Notes: a model not told the origin generated them from the sequence alone. Counted from the stretch's first letter, positions 8,980-18,819 are shown. The stretch: 64,000 nt of DNA from Rhizobiaceae bacterium (GCA_017643025.1 JAEPOG010000006.1:372001-436000); one strand, 5' to 3'. Made by a program: numbers and translations.

Positions 8980-10346
8980 CCACGCCGCGCCATGTCGCCG
9001 TCATCGACATCGGCAAAACCAACGCCAAGCTGGCGCTGGTCGATCTCGCGACGCGCACTGAACTGACGGCGCTGAAACAACCGAACCGGGTCAAGACGGA
9101 CGGCGTCTACCCGCACTTCGACATCGATGCGATCTGGTCGTTCATTCTTGACGGGCTCGGCAAACTGGGGCGCGATTATCCCGTCGGCGCCATATCGGTG
9201 ACAACGCATGGCGCGACCGCCGCGCTGGTCGATGAAGCCGGCGAACTTGTGCTGCCGGTGCTCGACTACGAGTACGACGGACCCGATAGGCTGCGCCACG
9301 ACTACGATACGGTCCGCCCGCCTTTCGCCGAAACAGGCTCGCCGGCACTGCCCATCGGGCTCAACCTTGGTGCGCAGATTTTCTGGCTGCGGAGATCGTT
9401 CCCGGAAGAATTCGACCGCACTTCCGCGATCCTGATGTACCCGCAGTTCTGGGCACGCAGGCTGACCGGGGTGGAAGCAACGGAGGTCACATCCCTCGGT
9501 TGTCACACAGACCTGTGGAACCCGCACAGCCGGGATTTTTCCTCGCTGGTGGACAGGATGGACTGCCGCAGCTTGTTTCCGCGGATACGACCCGCCGACG
9601 CAGTGCTCGGGACCATCTGGCCCGAGGTAGCGGCCCGAACGGACCTGGCCCCCTCTACGCCGGTCACCTGTGGCATCCACGATTCCAATGCCTCGCTGCT
9701 GCCTCACCTTATCGACAGGCGCGCGCCATTCGCCGTCGTCTCGACCGGCACCTGGGTCATCGCCATGGCGGTCGGCGGGCGCGCGGTCACGCTCGACCCG
9801 GCTCGCGATACGCTGATCAACGTGAACGTCCACGGCGAGCCGGTTCCTTCAGCCCGGTTCATGGGTGGACGGGAGTTTGACACCATCATGGCCGGGGCGG
9901 ACCGAAGCTGGACCGACAGCGATTTGCGGGCCGTGCTTGCAGGCGGAACGATGCTGCTCCCCGCAGTGCAACAAGGTTCCGGCCCGTATCCCGATCGAAA
10001 TGGGAATTGGGTGGGGCCTGAGCCTCATGGCGGCGAGCGCTTCGTTGCCGCATCCTTCTATCTGGCGTTGATGACAGCCACCTGCCTCGATCTGGCAGGT
10101 GCCGATGGGAACATAGTGGTAGAGGGGCCCTTTGCCGCAAACGATCCATACCTCATGATGCTGGCATCGGCCACGAAACGCCCGGTGACCGGTCAGGTCG
10201 GCCAGGGCACGGGGACCAGCATCGGCGCCGCAAACCTGATCGGCAATAGCGCCGCCGCCTCGCGATCGGATCCCGGCAAGCAGTGGAAAGCGACCTCCGC
10301 ATTACAACGGTATGCTCGAGACTGGGCCGACCTAATCGACGGGTAA
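8976..10346 (+). CDS. rhaK: Rhamnulokinase-like sugar kinase
   Basis: A 456-residue FGGY/ASKHA-fold kinase with the phosphate-1 motif [15 protein letters not shown] at the N-terminus, the mid-domain [13 protein letters not shown] and the ATP-binding [10 protein letters not shown]. It phosphorylates rhamnulose. In R. leguminosarum the homologous kinase is also needed for activity of the rhamnose ABC importer. It overlaps rhaM by 4 bases and is the last gene of the rightward operon. It ends 36 bp before a convergent gene, and I see no clear terminator there. Confidence 0.92.
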   Translation: MTTPRHVAVIDIGKTNAKLALVDLATRTELTALKQPNRVKTDGVYPHFDIDAIWSFILDGLGKLGRDYPVGAISVTTHGATAALVDEAGELVLPVLDYEYDGPDRLRHDYDTVRPPFAETGSPALPIGLNLGAQIFWLRRSFPEEFDRTSAILMYPQFWARRLTGVEATEVTSLGCHTDLWNPHSRDFSSLVDRMDCRSLFPRIRPADAVLGTIWPEVAARTDLAPSTPVTCGIHDSNASLLPHLIDRRAPFAVVSTGTWVIAMAVGGRAVTLDPARDTLINVNVHGEPVPSARFMGGREFDTIMAGADRSWTDSDLRAVLAGGTMLLPAVQQGSGPYPDRNGNWVGPEPHGGERFVAASFYLALMTATCLDLAGADGNIVVEGPFAANDPYLMMLASATKRPVTGQVGQGTGTSIGAANLIGNSAAASRSDPGKQWKATSALQRYARDWADLIDG

Positions 10347-10381
10347 TCCAAAGCCCTGCGCACGCCACGAATCATTCCGAA

Positions 10382-11215
10382 TTACAGCCTGTACAAACGT
10401 GCCGCGTTGCCGCCGAGAATGGCGGCGCGCGCGGACGCAGTGCAGCCGCTCAGCAGTTCGTCGGTCGCCTCGACCCAGGCGTCGTAACTCGCGGCGAGCG
10501 TGCAGACCGGCCAGTCGCTACCCCAGATGACGCGTTCGGGGCCGAAGGCTTCGAGGATATGCTCTGCGTAGGGGCGCAGCGTTGCGACGGACCAGTCGAG
10601 CCCCGCCTCCGTCACCAGACCGGAGAGCTTGCAGAATGCCGCACTTTCGCGCGCGATGCGGGACATGCCCGCCGCCCAGTCGTCGAAGTCGCCCGCCGCT
10701 ATGGCCGGCTTGGCGCTATGGTCGACGACTGTGCGCATGTCCGGGTGGCGGGCAAGCAGGCGGGGTAGGACATCGAGATGGCGTGGCAGGACGAGTGCGT
10801 CGAAGACGAGGCCGTGCGCGATCAGTGCCTCGTAAGCGGGCCGCAGTTCGGCACTGAGCATCCACTCGGGATCGGCGATGTCCTGGATCATCGGCCGCAG
10901 ACCCTCGAGCTTCGGGTGTGCTGCCATGCGCGCGATGCGCTCGGCGGCGTCCAGCGCCGCGAAATTGACCCAACCGACGACGCCCAGAATGAAATCGTGC
11001 TCGTCGGCGAGCCCGAGCATGAAGTCGGTCTCGGCCTCGGTGGGCGCGGCCTGCACCAGCACGGTGCCGTCGATACCGTGGCGCTTCAGGATGGGAAGCA
11101 GGTCCCCGGGAGAAAAATCGCGGTAGATGGGTGCCAGTTTGGGCGTCAGCCAGCCATAATCCCCCCGGCCCAAACGCCAAAAATGCTGATGCGCGTCGAT
11201 CCTGCGTATGGTCAT
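10382..11215 (-). CDS. Amidohydrolase-family sugar lactonase (L-fuconolactonase-like)
   Basis: A 277-residue TIM-barrel amidohydrolase of the COG3618 group, with the N-terminal metal-site motif RIDAHQHFWRL and a late VIWGSDWPVC carrying the catalytic aspartate region. Relatives hydrolyse sugar lactones such as L-fucono-1,5-lactone. Its start overlaps the stop of the aldo/keto reductase by 4 bases (ATGA), so the two are co-translated: the reductase would make the lactone and this enzyme open it. It is the last gene of the leftward sugar operon. The exact sugar cannot be read from the sequence. Confidence 0.82.
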   Translation of the reverse strand: MTIRRIDAHQHFWRLGRGDYGWLTPKLAPIYRDFSPGDLLPILKRHGIDGTVLVQAAPTEAETDFMLGLADEHDFILGVVGWVNFAALDAAERIARMAAHPKLEGLRPMIQDIADPEWMLSAELRPAYEALIAHGLVFDALVLPRHLDVLPRLLARHPDMRTVVDHSAKPAIAAGDFDDWAAGMSRIARESAAFCKLSGLVTEAGLDWSVATLRPYAEHILEAFGPERVIWGSDWPVCTLAASYDAWVEATDELLSGCTASARAAILGGNAARLYRL

Positions 11216-12246
11216 GCGCCTTGTGGCGTCGGCGCGTCTTCGCGCAGCAGGCCCGCAAGCTTGAGATCGGACCAGAGGCCGTGGGGCAGGGGGCGGGTGA
11301 AGATCGCGACATTCGTCTCGACCTCGGCGGCGCTCACAGCACCGGGAATAACGGTGCGCATCGCCGGATGTCCCATCACGAACTGCAACGCAGCCTCGAT
11401 AAGCCTCACGCCATGGTCGGTGCAGACCGATTCGATGCGCTGCACACGGTCGCGGATTTCGGCAGAGGCGGGTGCGTAGTTGTAGCGCGCTCCCTCAACG
11501 GCGCCTGTGGCGAGGATGCCCGAATTGTAGGGACCGCCGAGAATGACGCCGACATCGCGGTCGACGCACAGCGGCAGGAAAGTCTCAAGCGCCTCCTGCT
11601 CGAGCAGCGTGTAACGACCGGCGAGCAGGAAGCAGTCGAAATCGCCAAGGCCAAGGAGTTTCTGGCACACCTCCCACTCGTTGACGCCCGCGCCAATGGC
11701 GCCGACCGTGCCAGCATCGCGCAGCTCAGTGAGGGCGCGAATACCTCCCTTGTCGAACAGTTCGCGGACGCGCGCGTTGCTCGCTTCGCGGCTGCCATGG
11801 CTGAATGCATCGACATCGTGCACGAGAAGGATATCGACACGATCGACGCCGAGCCGTTCGAGGCTGGCCTCGTGGCTGCGCATCACGCCGTCATAGGAAT
11901 AGTCGAAGACGATGCGCTTCTGCGGCACATCGACAAACGCCTCGGGTGTCACCTCGTCCGGCGCGCAGTCGACGAGCAGGCGGCCGATTTTGGTCGAGAT
12001 GGTCAGGCCGTCGCGCCCGAACCGTCGGATCGCCTCGCCGAAACGCCGCTCCGAGATGCCCAACCCATATTGCGGGGCGGTGTCGAAATAGCGGATGCCG
12101 GCATCCCAGGCAGCCTGAAGTGCCGCCTGCGCGTCATCCTCGCTCACCTTGCGGTAGAGATTGCCGAGTGGCGCACCGCCGAAACCCATCCGGGTCAGCG
12201 GAACCGGGCGTTCGCAGCGCAGCGGAACGGTTTCGTACGGCTTCAT
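11212..12246 (-). CDS. Aldo/keto reductase, probable aldose (L-fucose/D-arabinose type) 1-dehydrogenase
   Basis: A 344-residue aldo/keto reductase starting MKPYETVPL. The tetrad regions are visible: RYFDTAPQYGLG (Asp and Tyr), STKIGRLL (Lys) and ILLVHDVD (His). The subgroup includes D-threo-aldose/L-fucose 1-dehydrogenases that oxidise the sugar to its lactone. It overlaps both neighbours by 4 bases, and both neighbours are lactonase types, which supports a sugar-oxidising direction rather than a reductive one. L-fucose, D-arabinose and L-galactose are all possible substrates. Confidence 0.82.
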   Translation of the reverse strand: MKPYETVPLRCERPVPLTRMGFGGAPLGNLYRKVSEDDAQAALQAAWDAGIRYFDTAPQYGLGISERRFGEAIRRFGRDGLTISTKIGRLLVDCAPDEVTPEAFVDVPQKRIVFDYSYDGVMRSHEASLERLGVDRVDILLVHDVDAFSHGSREASNARVRELFDKGGIRALTELRDAGTVGAIGAGVNEWEVCQKLLGLGDFDCFLLAGRYTLLEQEALETFLPLCVDRDVGVILGGPYNSGILATGAVEGARYNYAPASAEIRDRVQRIESVCTDHGVRLIEAALQFVMGHPAMRTVIPGAVSAAEVETNVAIFTRPLPHGLWSDLKLAGLLREDAPTPQGA

Positions 12247-13160
12247 GCCGGCCAGGTCGCGCCTTGCGCGTTGACGTAGATGGCGCGAAGCGTGGTGGTG
12301 GCGCAGATGAACAGCCGGTTGCGCTTGGGCCCGCCGAAACAGACATTGGCGACCGTCTCATCGATGAGGATCTTCCCGAGCAGCGTGCCGTCTGGCGCGA
12401 AGCAGTGGACGCCGTCGCCGGCCGACGACCAGATGTTACCGTTGGTGTCGATGCGGAAACCATCGAACAGGCCGGCCTCGCTGATGGCTAGATCCTCGCC
12501 CTCGCCGACCGACGCGCCGTCGGCTGCGACCGGGTAGCTGCGGATTTTCGGTTCGCAGTCGGGAAAGTGCGTCCTGCCTGTGTCGGCGACATAGAGAATG
12601 GTTTCGTCCACCGAAAAGGCGATACCGTTGGGCTGCTTCATGTCGTCGATGACGCGCGTCACCTCACCGGACGGGTCGATGCGGTAGACATGCCGCCCAT
12701 CCTGTTCCATCGGCGATGCGTCGCCCTCATATTCGCTGTCGATGCCGTAGGAGGGGTCGGTGAACCAGATCGAGCCGTCTGACTTCACGACGACATCGTT
12801 GGGCGAATTGAGGCGCTTGCCGTCGAAGCTGTCCGCAAGCACGGTGCGTGAACCGTCGACCTCGTAACGGCTGATACAGCGGCCGCGATGTTCGCAGGCG
12901 ATCAGCCGGCCCTCGCGATCGACCGTGTGCCCGTTCTGGTTGCGGCAGGGCTGCTCAAAGGTCGCGACCGCGCCGTTCATCTCGTCCCAGCGCATCAGCC
13001 GGTCATTCGGGATATCTGACCAGACAAGATAGCGCCCGGCAGCGAGATAGGCCGGACCTTCGGCCCAGCGCCCGCCTGACCAGAGCAAGTCGATATTGGC
13101 GTTCCCATGAATGAGTTTCGCGAACCGCTCGTCGCGAACCTCGTAGTGCTCCCCCGCCAT
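12243..13160 (-). CDS. SMP-30/gluconolactonase family protein
   Basis: A 305-residue six-bladed propeller lactonase. Visible family motifs are WAEGPAYL (metal Glu), NDVVVKSDGSIWFTDPSYGI and KQPNGIAFSVDE, which together form the calcium/zinc site. The start at 13160 (MAGEHYEVRDERF) lies 11 bp after the permease gene, and the end overlaps the reductase start by 4 bases. It probably opens an aldonolactone made by the neighbouring reductase. The operon also encodes an amidohydrolase-type lactonase, so this one may act on a different ring form or sugar. Confidence 0.85.
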   Translation of the reverse strand: MAGEHYEVRDERFAKLIHGNANIDLLWSGGRWAEGPAYLAAGRYLVWSDIPNDRLMRWDEMNGAVATFEQPCRNQNGHTVDREGRLIACEHRGRCISRYEVDGSRTVLADSFDGKRLNSPNDVVVKSDGSIWFTDPSYGIDSEYEGDASPMEQDGRHVYRIDPSGEVTRVIDDMKQPNGIAFSVDETILYVADTGRTHFPDCEPKIRSYPVAADGASVGEGEDLAISEAGLFDGFRIDTNGNIWSSAGDGVHCFAPDGTLLGKILIDETVANVCFGGPKRNRLFICATTTLRAIYVNAQGATWPA

Positions 13161-13171
13161 GCAGCTACCCC

Positions 13172-14167
13172 TCAGCGCACCAGTTTCTGGCGGCCATAGA
13201 GCAGAAGCATCGCCACGATGACCAGCCCGAAAACGATCTGACGGAACACGTCGGCCGGCATGTCGAGGCCGAGCTGCGCGAAATAGCGCTGCGGCTGCAC
13301 CACCGAGAGCATGGACTGCAGGATGGTGATGAGGATCACGCCGGCAACGGTGCCGATGTATTTGCCCCGCCCGCCGAGCACGTTTGTGCCGCCAAGGATG
13401 ATCGCCGCGATGGTGGGCAACAGGTAGGGATCGCCCATCGCCTGGTAGGAACGATTGGCCCATCCGGCGAGCAGGACGCCAGTCGCCGCGGCGCATGCGC
13501 CGGAGATGACGAAGCAGATCAGGATCACGCGGCGCGTGTCGACGCCGCTCAGGAAAACGGCGCGCTCCTGATTGCCGATAGCGTAGATCTGGCGGCCGAG
13601 CGTGGTGCGGTTGAGCATGAACATGGTCACGGCACCCAGCACGATCCAGATCAGGACGGGATTGGGCACGCCGGGGATCAGGTGGCCCACGGCAAGTTCG
13701 CGCATGAACTCGGTGGCGCGATTCTGCGGTGCGAACCCCCCGGTATGATAGACCATCAGCCCCTGTGCGACGGCATTCATGCCGAGCGTGAATATCATCG
13801 CCGGCGCGCGGAGATAGGCAACGCCCAGCCCGTTGATGGCGCCTATCGCCGCGCCGCACAGTATGCCGAACGGTATGGCAAAGGTAACGCCGAGTTCGGG
13901 GCCGAGAATGCCGGCTGCGCCCGTCGCCATCATGCCGCCGACCGCGATCGTCCAGGGGATCGAAAGGTCGATGTGGCCAAGCAGGATGATCAGCATCACG
14001 CCTGTGGCGACCACGCCGAGGAACGATGCAACGTGAATCTGCTGGATCAGATATTTCGGCGACAGAAATGCCGGTTCGGCAAGCGCGCCGATCAGCAGCA
14101 GCAACACGATGCAGCCGAACGCGATCAGCGTCGCGCGGTCGAATTGCCTGAGAACTACGTCCACCAT
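13172..14167 (-). CDS. Sugar ABC transporter permease
   Basis: A 331-residue ribose-type permease (BPD_transp_2) with about nine hydrophobic helices, starting MVDVVLRQFDRATLIAFG. The ATPase-contacting loop RTTLGRQIYAIGNQERA is present, as is LGHIDLSIPWTIAVGG. It lies 9 bp downstream of a second permease gene in the same operon, so the importer probably has a heterodimeric channel. Confidence 0.88.
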   Translation of the reverse strand: MVDVVLRQFDRATLIAFGCIVLLLLIGALAEPAFLSPKYLIQQIHVASFLGVVATGVMLIILLGHIDLSIPWTIAVGGMMATGAAGILGPELGVTFAIPFGILCGAAIGAINGLGVAYLRAPAMIFTLGMNAVAQGLMVYHTGGFAPQNRATEFMRELAVGHLIPGVPNPVLIWIVLGAVTMFMLNRTTLGRQIYAIGNQERAVFLSGVDTRRVILICFVISGACAAATGVLLAGWANRSYQAMGDPYLLPTIAAIILGGTNVLGGRGKYIGTVAGVILITILQSMLSVVQPQRYFAQLGLDMPADVFRQIVFGLVIVAMLLLYGRQKLVR

Positions 14168-14176
14168 CCTGCCGCC

Positions 14177-15202
14177 CTACCGATAGAGATCGAGCTTGTT
14201 CTTGATGCGCAGGACGCGCAGCGAACCGATGCAGACCGCAATGAGGAGCACGATGCCCACGAAAAGCGGCTGCAGAACCGGATTGATATCGAAGACGATC
14301 AGAAGGTCGCCGACCGTGCGCATGACAAATGCGCCGAAGATGGAGCCGATAGCGCTGCCAACGCCGCCGAACAGCGACGTACCACCGATGACGACGGCGC
14401 CGATGGAATTCAGCGTGTAGTCATTGGCGATGGAAATCTTTGCAGCGCCCGAATAGGTGATGGCCGTGAGCAGCAACCCGCCGATGGCAGCGAGAAGCCC
14501 GGACAGCGCGAAGGCCAATATCTTCGCACGGTCGATGGGCACGCCCGACATATAGGCGGCCTGTTCGGCGGAACCGATGGCGAAGGCGGCTCTGCCGAGC
14601 ACAGAGCGGCGGTAGGGTATCCAGATGAAAATCACCACGAGCAGGAGCAGGATCGCCGAGTGCGGGATGGCGTAGGTCGACCGCGTCATGAAGTCGGCGA
14701 GCTCGAAATTGACCGAGCCGCCGGGCTGCGGCCGGATCGCCAGCGCGATGCCGAAATAGACGGCGCCCATGGCGAGAGTGACGATCAGCGGTTGCAGCCG
14801 GCCGTAGACGATGATGACGCCGTTGATGGTGCCGCACAGCAACCCGATGAGCAGGACGCCGAAAATGCCGAGCGTGGTCGAAACCGGATCTCCGACAACG
14901 ATGGATGAAGCGAGGCAGTTGGCGAGCACGAAGATCGCGCCGACAGACAGGTCGAGGCCACCGGTCAGCACGGGCAAGGTTTGCGCCATCGCGACGAGCG
15001 CGAGCAGGGCGCCCTTGTTGGACGCCGTGTTGATGACGTTGGCCGTGAGGCCGACCGGTTGTTTCCAGCCATAGACGGCGAACATGACGGCGAAGATCGC
15101 GATGGCGATCAGGATGCCGCGCTGGGTGACGGAAAGCCGGAGCCCGAACAACTTGCGCTTTGCTCCGGCCTCGCCACCCGTGGCTTCCACCGGCACGCTC
15201 AC
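14177..15202 (-). CDS. Sugar ABC transporter permease, GTG start
   Basis: A 341-residue permease of the ribose-type family with the loop RSVLGRAAFAIGSAEQAAY and a GGLDLSVGAIFVLAN segment. I place the start at GTG 15202. GGGAGG lies 7 bases upstream and the GTGA overlaps the ATPase stop, giving translational coupling. Reading further upstream gives only arginine/glycine-rich sequence antisense to nothing conserved. The second permease follows after 9 bp. Confidence 0.88.
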   Translation of the reverse strand: MSVPVEATGGEAGAKRKLFGLRLSVTQRGILIAIAIFAVMFAVYGWKQPVGLTANVINTASNKGALLALVAMAQTLPVLTGGLDLSVGAIFVLANCLASSIVVGDPVSTTLGIFGVLLIGLLCGTINGVIIVYGRLQPLIVTLAMGAVYFGIALAIRPQPGGSVNFELADFMTRSTYAIPHSAILLLLVVIFIWIPYRRSVLGRAAFAIGSAEQAAYMSGVPIDRAKILAFALSGLLAAIGGLLLTAITYSGAAKISIANDYTLNSIGAVVIGGTSLFGGVGSAIGSIFGAFVMRTVGDLLIVFDINPVLQPLFVGIVLLIAVCIGSLRVLRIKNKLDLYR

Positions 15203-16764
15203 GTTGCAGCCTCCCGTGCCTGGGCAGCCAGCGCGGCCTGGTCGGTTCCGGCCGGCAGATTGAGCGCCGCAGAAACGAGATTGGTCTCGGTCAGTTGCTG
15301 GCCGGAGAGTGTGCGGACCACCGCTCCGCTGTACATGACGAGAACTCGGTCGCAACAGCCGATCAGTTCGTCATAGTCCGTCGAATAGAACAGGATGGCC
15401 GCGCCTTCGGCGGCAAGGCGTTGCAGCAACTGGTAGATCTCCTGTTTGGTGCCGACATCGATACCGCGCGTCGGATCGTTCAGAAGGATGATGCGGGGCT
15501 TGGTCATCAGCCACTTACCGATTACCACTTTCTGCTGGTTGCCGCCGGACAGCGACGCGACGGGGCCGTCTATGCCGTCGGCCTTGATCTTGAGGAGCTC
15601 GACCATCTCGTCGATGGCCGCTTCCTCGGCCTTGAGATCGACGACGCCGCCGCGGCTGACCTTTTCCACCGCGGCGAATGACAGGTTCTCGCGCACCGTC
15701 ATCGGCAGCATCAGCCCCTCGGCCTTGCGGTCCTCGGGGATCAGCGCCATGCCGATCGCGTCTGATTTGGCGCGTTTCGGGCTCGAAAGTTTGACCGGGT
15801 TGCCGGCGATTTCGACCGTGCCGGTGGTGCCGATGAGCGTTCCGAACAGGCCGAGCAACAGCTGGCGCTGGCCTTGGCCGTCCAGGCCGCCGAGGCCCAC
15901 GATCTCGCCAGGCCGGATGTCGAGGTCAATGCCGTTCAGTTCGCCCTGCCAGGAAAAGTCGCGCACCTTCAGAACCGGCGCCACGTCATCGTTCTTCGCG
16001 GCCTTCGGCGGGAACACGCTTTCATACTCGCGCCCGATCATCATCTCGACGATGGCGTTGTCCGACCTCGTGCCGGCGTCGAAGGTCTCCACCTTGCGGC
16101 CATTTCGATATACCGTGCACACATCGGCGAGTTCGGCGATCTCGTGCATGCGGTGCGATATGTAGATGATCGCCATGCCTTCCTCGCGCAGTTTGTGCAG
16201 CATGACGAACACCTTCTCGACGTCCGCCGCGGTCAGTGCGGATGTTGCCTCGTCGAGAATGAGTATCTTGGGGTTGCGCGCGAGCGCCTTGGCGATCTCC
16301 ACCATCTGGCGGCGCGACAGCGGGAGTTCGCGGACAGTCGCGGAAGGGTGAATGCCTTCGCCGCCGACCCGGGCAAGCGCTTCCTCTGCGATGCGGCGCT
16401 GGGCGCGGAAATCGATCAGCCCGAAACGTCTGGGCGGGCGGGTGATACAGATATTGTCGGCTACGGTCAGGTCCGGAAGCAATGACAGCTCCTGGAAGAT
16501 GCAGGCAATGCCGGCGTCATTGGCTTCCGTGGGGTTGGCGAACTGAACCGGCGAACCGTCGAGTTCGATCGTGCCCGCATCCGGCTGGACGACACCCGAG
16601 AGCACCTTGATCAGCGTCGATTTGCCGGCGCCGTTTTCGCCGAGCAGGGCGTGGATAGTGCCGCGCGTCGCTTCGAAATGCACGTTCTCGAGCGCCCGCA
16701 CGCCGCCATAGTGCTTGGTGATCCCCGACATGCGCAGCAGCGGTGCAGAACCGGAAGCCGTCAT
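15199..16764 (-). CDS. Sugar ABC transporter ATPase, two ATP-binding domains
   Basis: A 521-residue double ATPase of the ribose/galactose type. The first domain has Walker A GENGAGKST, signature LPLSRRQMVEIAKAL and Walker B ILILDEATSAL. The second has LSGGNQQKVVIGKWL and IILLNDPTRGID, in which the usual DEP is NDP, as is common in the second domain of this family. It sits between the binding-protein gene (69 bp upstream, with a hairpin in the gap) and the two permease genes. The substrate is unknown but shared with the downstream aldose dehydrogenase. Confidence 0.9.
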   Translation of the reverse strand: MTASGSAPLLRMSGITKHYGGVRALENVHFEATRGTIHALLGENGAGKSTLIKVLSGVVQPDAGTIELDGSPVQFANPTEANDAGIACIFQELSLLPDLTVADNICITRPPRRFGLIDFRAQRRIAEEALARVGGEGIHPSATVRELPLSRRQMVEIAKALARNPKILILDEATSALTAADVEKVFVMLHKLREEGMAIIYISHRMHEIAELADVCTVYRNGRKVETFDAGTRSDNAIVEMMIGREYESVFPPKAAKNDDVAPVLKVRDFSWQGELNGIDLDIRPGEIVGLGGLDGQGQRQLLLGLFGTLIGTTGTVEIAGNPVKLSSPKRAKSDAIGMALIPEDRKAEGLMLPMTVRENLSFAAVEKVSRGGVVDLKAEEAAIDEMVELLKIKADGIDGPVASLSGGNQQKVVIGKWLMTKPRIILLNDPTRGIDVGTKQEIYQLLQRLAAEGAAILFYSTDYDELIGCCDRVLVMYSGAVVRTLSGQQLTETNLVSAALNLPAGTDQAALAAQAREAAT

Positions 16765-16788
16765 CCCCAGTTTTCCTGTAAAAGGAGC

Positions 16789-16815
16789 GCCGCCGGTAAA
16801 TCTATCACCGGCGGC
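16789..16815 (-). other. Hairpin after the binding-protein gene
   Basis: A 9-bp perfect stem (GCCGCCGGT at 16789-16797 against ACCGGCGGC at 16807-16815) with a 9-base loop, between the binding-protein and ATPase genes. On the transcribed strand TTTT follows only five bases after the stem, so weak attenuation is possible. RNA stabilisation is the likelier role. Confidence 0.65.
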
Positions 16816-16833
16816 ACTCGATGTGCGGAATTG

Positions 16834-17946
16834 TTAGTTGTTGTCCCCGGTCTGGCCGGCGATCTCCTCGGCGGTGAAGCCGATATTGCAGGCTTCGAAA
16901 TTGTTGCCTGCGAAGAAGCTGCCCGGCAGGGCAGGGAACACATCCACGCCTTCCTCAAACGGCGTGTACGAGATGGAGGTCGGCAGCGCGATCTGCTGCG
17001 GAATGACCTCGCCCTTTAGCGCCGCGATCGCCGTCTTGATCGTCACCGACGACTGGGCCGGGCCCGTGCCGCCGGACTGGCAATCCAGACCCTTGTCGTT
17101 GCACAGCTGACGGAAGGCGTTTTCTGTTTCGCCGGTGATCGGGATCATCGGATGCCCGGCGTCGAGCAGCGCCGTGGTCGCGCCCTGCGAGCCACCCTGC
17201 ACGTAGATGCCGTCGAACACACCGCCAGCCGCCACCGCGTCTGCGGTGACTTTCTGCGCGTCGCCCGGCGCCCAGTTGCCGACGACATCCGTCACCTGGA
17301 CAGTACGCCCCGAGGCATTGATCACCTCGTGGAAGCCGTCATTGCGAGCGATGTCGACCGGCTGGCCGGCCGGACCGCGCACATGCAGGAACTTGGCAGG
17401 ATTGGCGTCCGTTTTGGACAGAAGGAACTCGGCAGCCGAGCGGCCGAGGCCCTTCTGGTCGACGTTGATAGCAATCTGGTTGGGATCGTCGATCACGTTG
17501 TCGAACGACAGCACCACCACATTGGCTTCATTGGCCTTGCGCACGACGGAACCGAACGCGGCGGTGTTGTTGGCGTTGATGATGATGGCGTCGAAGCCCT
17601 GATCGATGAAGTTGTTGGCGGCTGCGATCTGCGCGGCGATGTCCTCACCCACGGAAATCACCTTGAACTCCTCAAGGTCGGCTGCGACATCCGGCTGTTC
17701 GGCATAGGCCTTGGCGACTGCGATCATCTGCACGCGCCAGTCATTGGCGATGAAGCCGTTGACGAGAGCGACCTTGTACGGCCCTTCGCGGGGCGCCCAT
17801 TTGAAATAGGTGGTGTCGGCGGACACCGGGGCGAAGCAGTCAGGATCGGCGCCGGGGCCGGATACCGTCTCCGGTCCGCCGAAGGTGAGCGAAGTGGACG
17901 CCAGCAGCGCGGCGAACGCTGCGGACATGATCATTTTGGCTTTCAT
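16834..17946 (-). CDS. Sugar ABC transporter substrate-binding protein
   Basis: A 370-residue periplasmic binding protein with signal peptide MKAKMIMSAAFAALLAS and cleavage near SLTFGG. The binding-fold segments YKVALVNGFIANDWRVQM and DAIIINANNTAAF are visible. ATG 17946 is chosen because GGGAGGAAACG precedes it directly, and the longer frame upstream has no signal-like sequence. It is the first structural gene after the GntR regulator on the same strand. It contains several cysteines (DPDCFAP, LCNDKGLDC, EACNIGF), more than the rhamnose-binding paralogue. The ligand is probably the aldose oxidised by the downstream enzymes. Confidence 0.88.
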   Translation of the reverse strand: MKAKMIMSAAFAALLASTSLTFGGPETVSGPGADPDCFAPVSADTTYFKWAPREGPYKVALVNGFIANDWRVQMIAVAKAYAEQPDVAADLEEFKVISVGEDIAAQIAAANNFIDQGFDAIIINANNTAAFGSVVRKANEANVVVLSFDNVIDDPNQIAINVDQKGLGRSAAEFLLSKTDANPAKFLHVRGPAGQPVDIARNDGFHEVINASGRTVQVTDVVGNWAPGDAQKVTADAVAAGGVFDGIYVQGGSQGATTALLDAGHPMIPITGETENAFRQLCNDKGLDCQSGGTGPAQSSVTIKTAIAALKGEVIPQQIALPTSISYTPFEEGVDVFPALPGSFFAGNNFEACNIGFTAEEIAGQTGDNN

Positions 17947-18030
17947 CGTTTCCTCCCAGAAAGTCCATCTCCTCCGAATATCGCTGCGCCGGGTCGCGGG
18001 CTGGCCGCAGTTCATGCGCGCAGCGCCGGC

Positions 18031-18063
18031 CGATCCATTTGCAGGATCGTGCCGGTCCGGCAC
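18031..18063 (-). other. Paired hairpins after the GntR gene
   Basis: Two adjacent inverted repeats: CGATCC/GGATCG around ATTTGCA (18031-18049) and a 15-base palindrome, GTGCCGGTCCGGCAC (18049-18063), just after the regulator stop. There is no T-run. They may separate regulator and importer transcripts or stabilise ends. Function unknown. Confidence 0.45.
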
Positions 18064-18066
18064 CCG

Positions 18067-18795
18067 CTATTCTTCCAGCGGATCACCGAATGTGTTGAAC
18101 CCCAGTTCCAGGTGGTACTGGAGCGCGTATTGGTAGTTGATGCGGTTGCGCGCCTCGAGCGCGTCAACGATGTCTGCATGCTGCTGGTAGGTCGAGCTGC
18201 CGAAATCCTGGCGCACCTTGCCTTTTTCCATGATGCGGATGATGACCGGCTTCATGATACGGTAGACCTCGGTCACCGCGTCATTGCCGAGAATGGTGAC
18301 GAGCCGGACGTGAAATGCGAAGTCGGCTTCCGACGCGGCCGCCATGGTCTCCGCATCGCGCATGGCCGCGTTGAGCGCGCGCAACTCTGCAATATCGCCG
18401 TCACCGACATTGTCGAAAATGCGCTCGACCGTATCGACCTCCACCATGGCGCGAAAACCCTGGATGTCGGAGAAGGTCTTGCGGGATATCTCGATCGTAT
18501 TGAACGTGAACAGGTCGAAGACCCGCTCCAGTCTGTTGTCAACGATGATCGCGCCGATCTTGGGCCGGACGTCGACCATTCCGTAGGCCTTGAGGATGCG
18601 CATGGCCTCGCGCACCGTGTTGCGGCTGGCCCCGAACTGCGCACAGAGCTCGCGCTCGGTCGGCAGGTTGTCGCCGACCTTCAGCCCCTCGTCGGCAATG
18701 AGCCGGCGTATTTCGCGAACGACGGCATCGACCGCGGACCCCTGAACAGGGGCGAGATCAGGCTGCCGCACTTCCCCACTCGCGCCACGCGCCAT
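18067..18795 (-). CDS. GntR-family (FadR subfamily) regulator of the sugar operon
   Basis: A 242-residue regulator with an N-terminal winged helix (IADEGLKVGDNLPTERELCA then ASRNTVREAMRILKAYG) and a C-terminal all-helical FCD ligand domain with histidine metal-type positions (ADFAFHVRLV, QQHADIVDAL). I start it at ATG 18795 (MARGASGEV), which puts the HTH at the usual distance. Its ribosome site is weak and a longer frame exists. It sits between the importer operon on the same strand and the divergent FAH gene, and a repeated operator-like word lies on both sides of the divergent promoter, so it probably represses both and itself. Confidence 0.85.
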   Translation of the reverse strand: MARGASGEVRQPDLAPVQGSAVDAVVREIRRLIADEGLKVGDNLPTERELCAQFGASRNTVREAMRILKAYGMVDVRPKIGAIIVDNRLERVFDLFTFNTIEISRKTFSDIQGFRAMVEVDTVERIFDNVGDGDIAELRALNAAMRDAETMAAASEADFAFHVRLVTILGNDAVTEVYRIMKPVIIRIMEKGKVRQDFGSSTYQQHADIVDALEARNRINYQYALQYHLELGFNTFGDPLEE

Positions 18796-18819
18796 ACCGC
18801 ATTCCACCCAATTCCGGCT

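Noticed and set aside
10347..10381. Terminator between rhaK and the convergent lactonase gene
   Set aside because: The 35-bp gap has no stem of useful length and no T-run.
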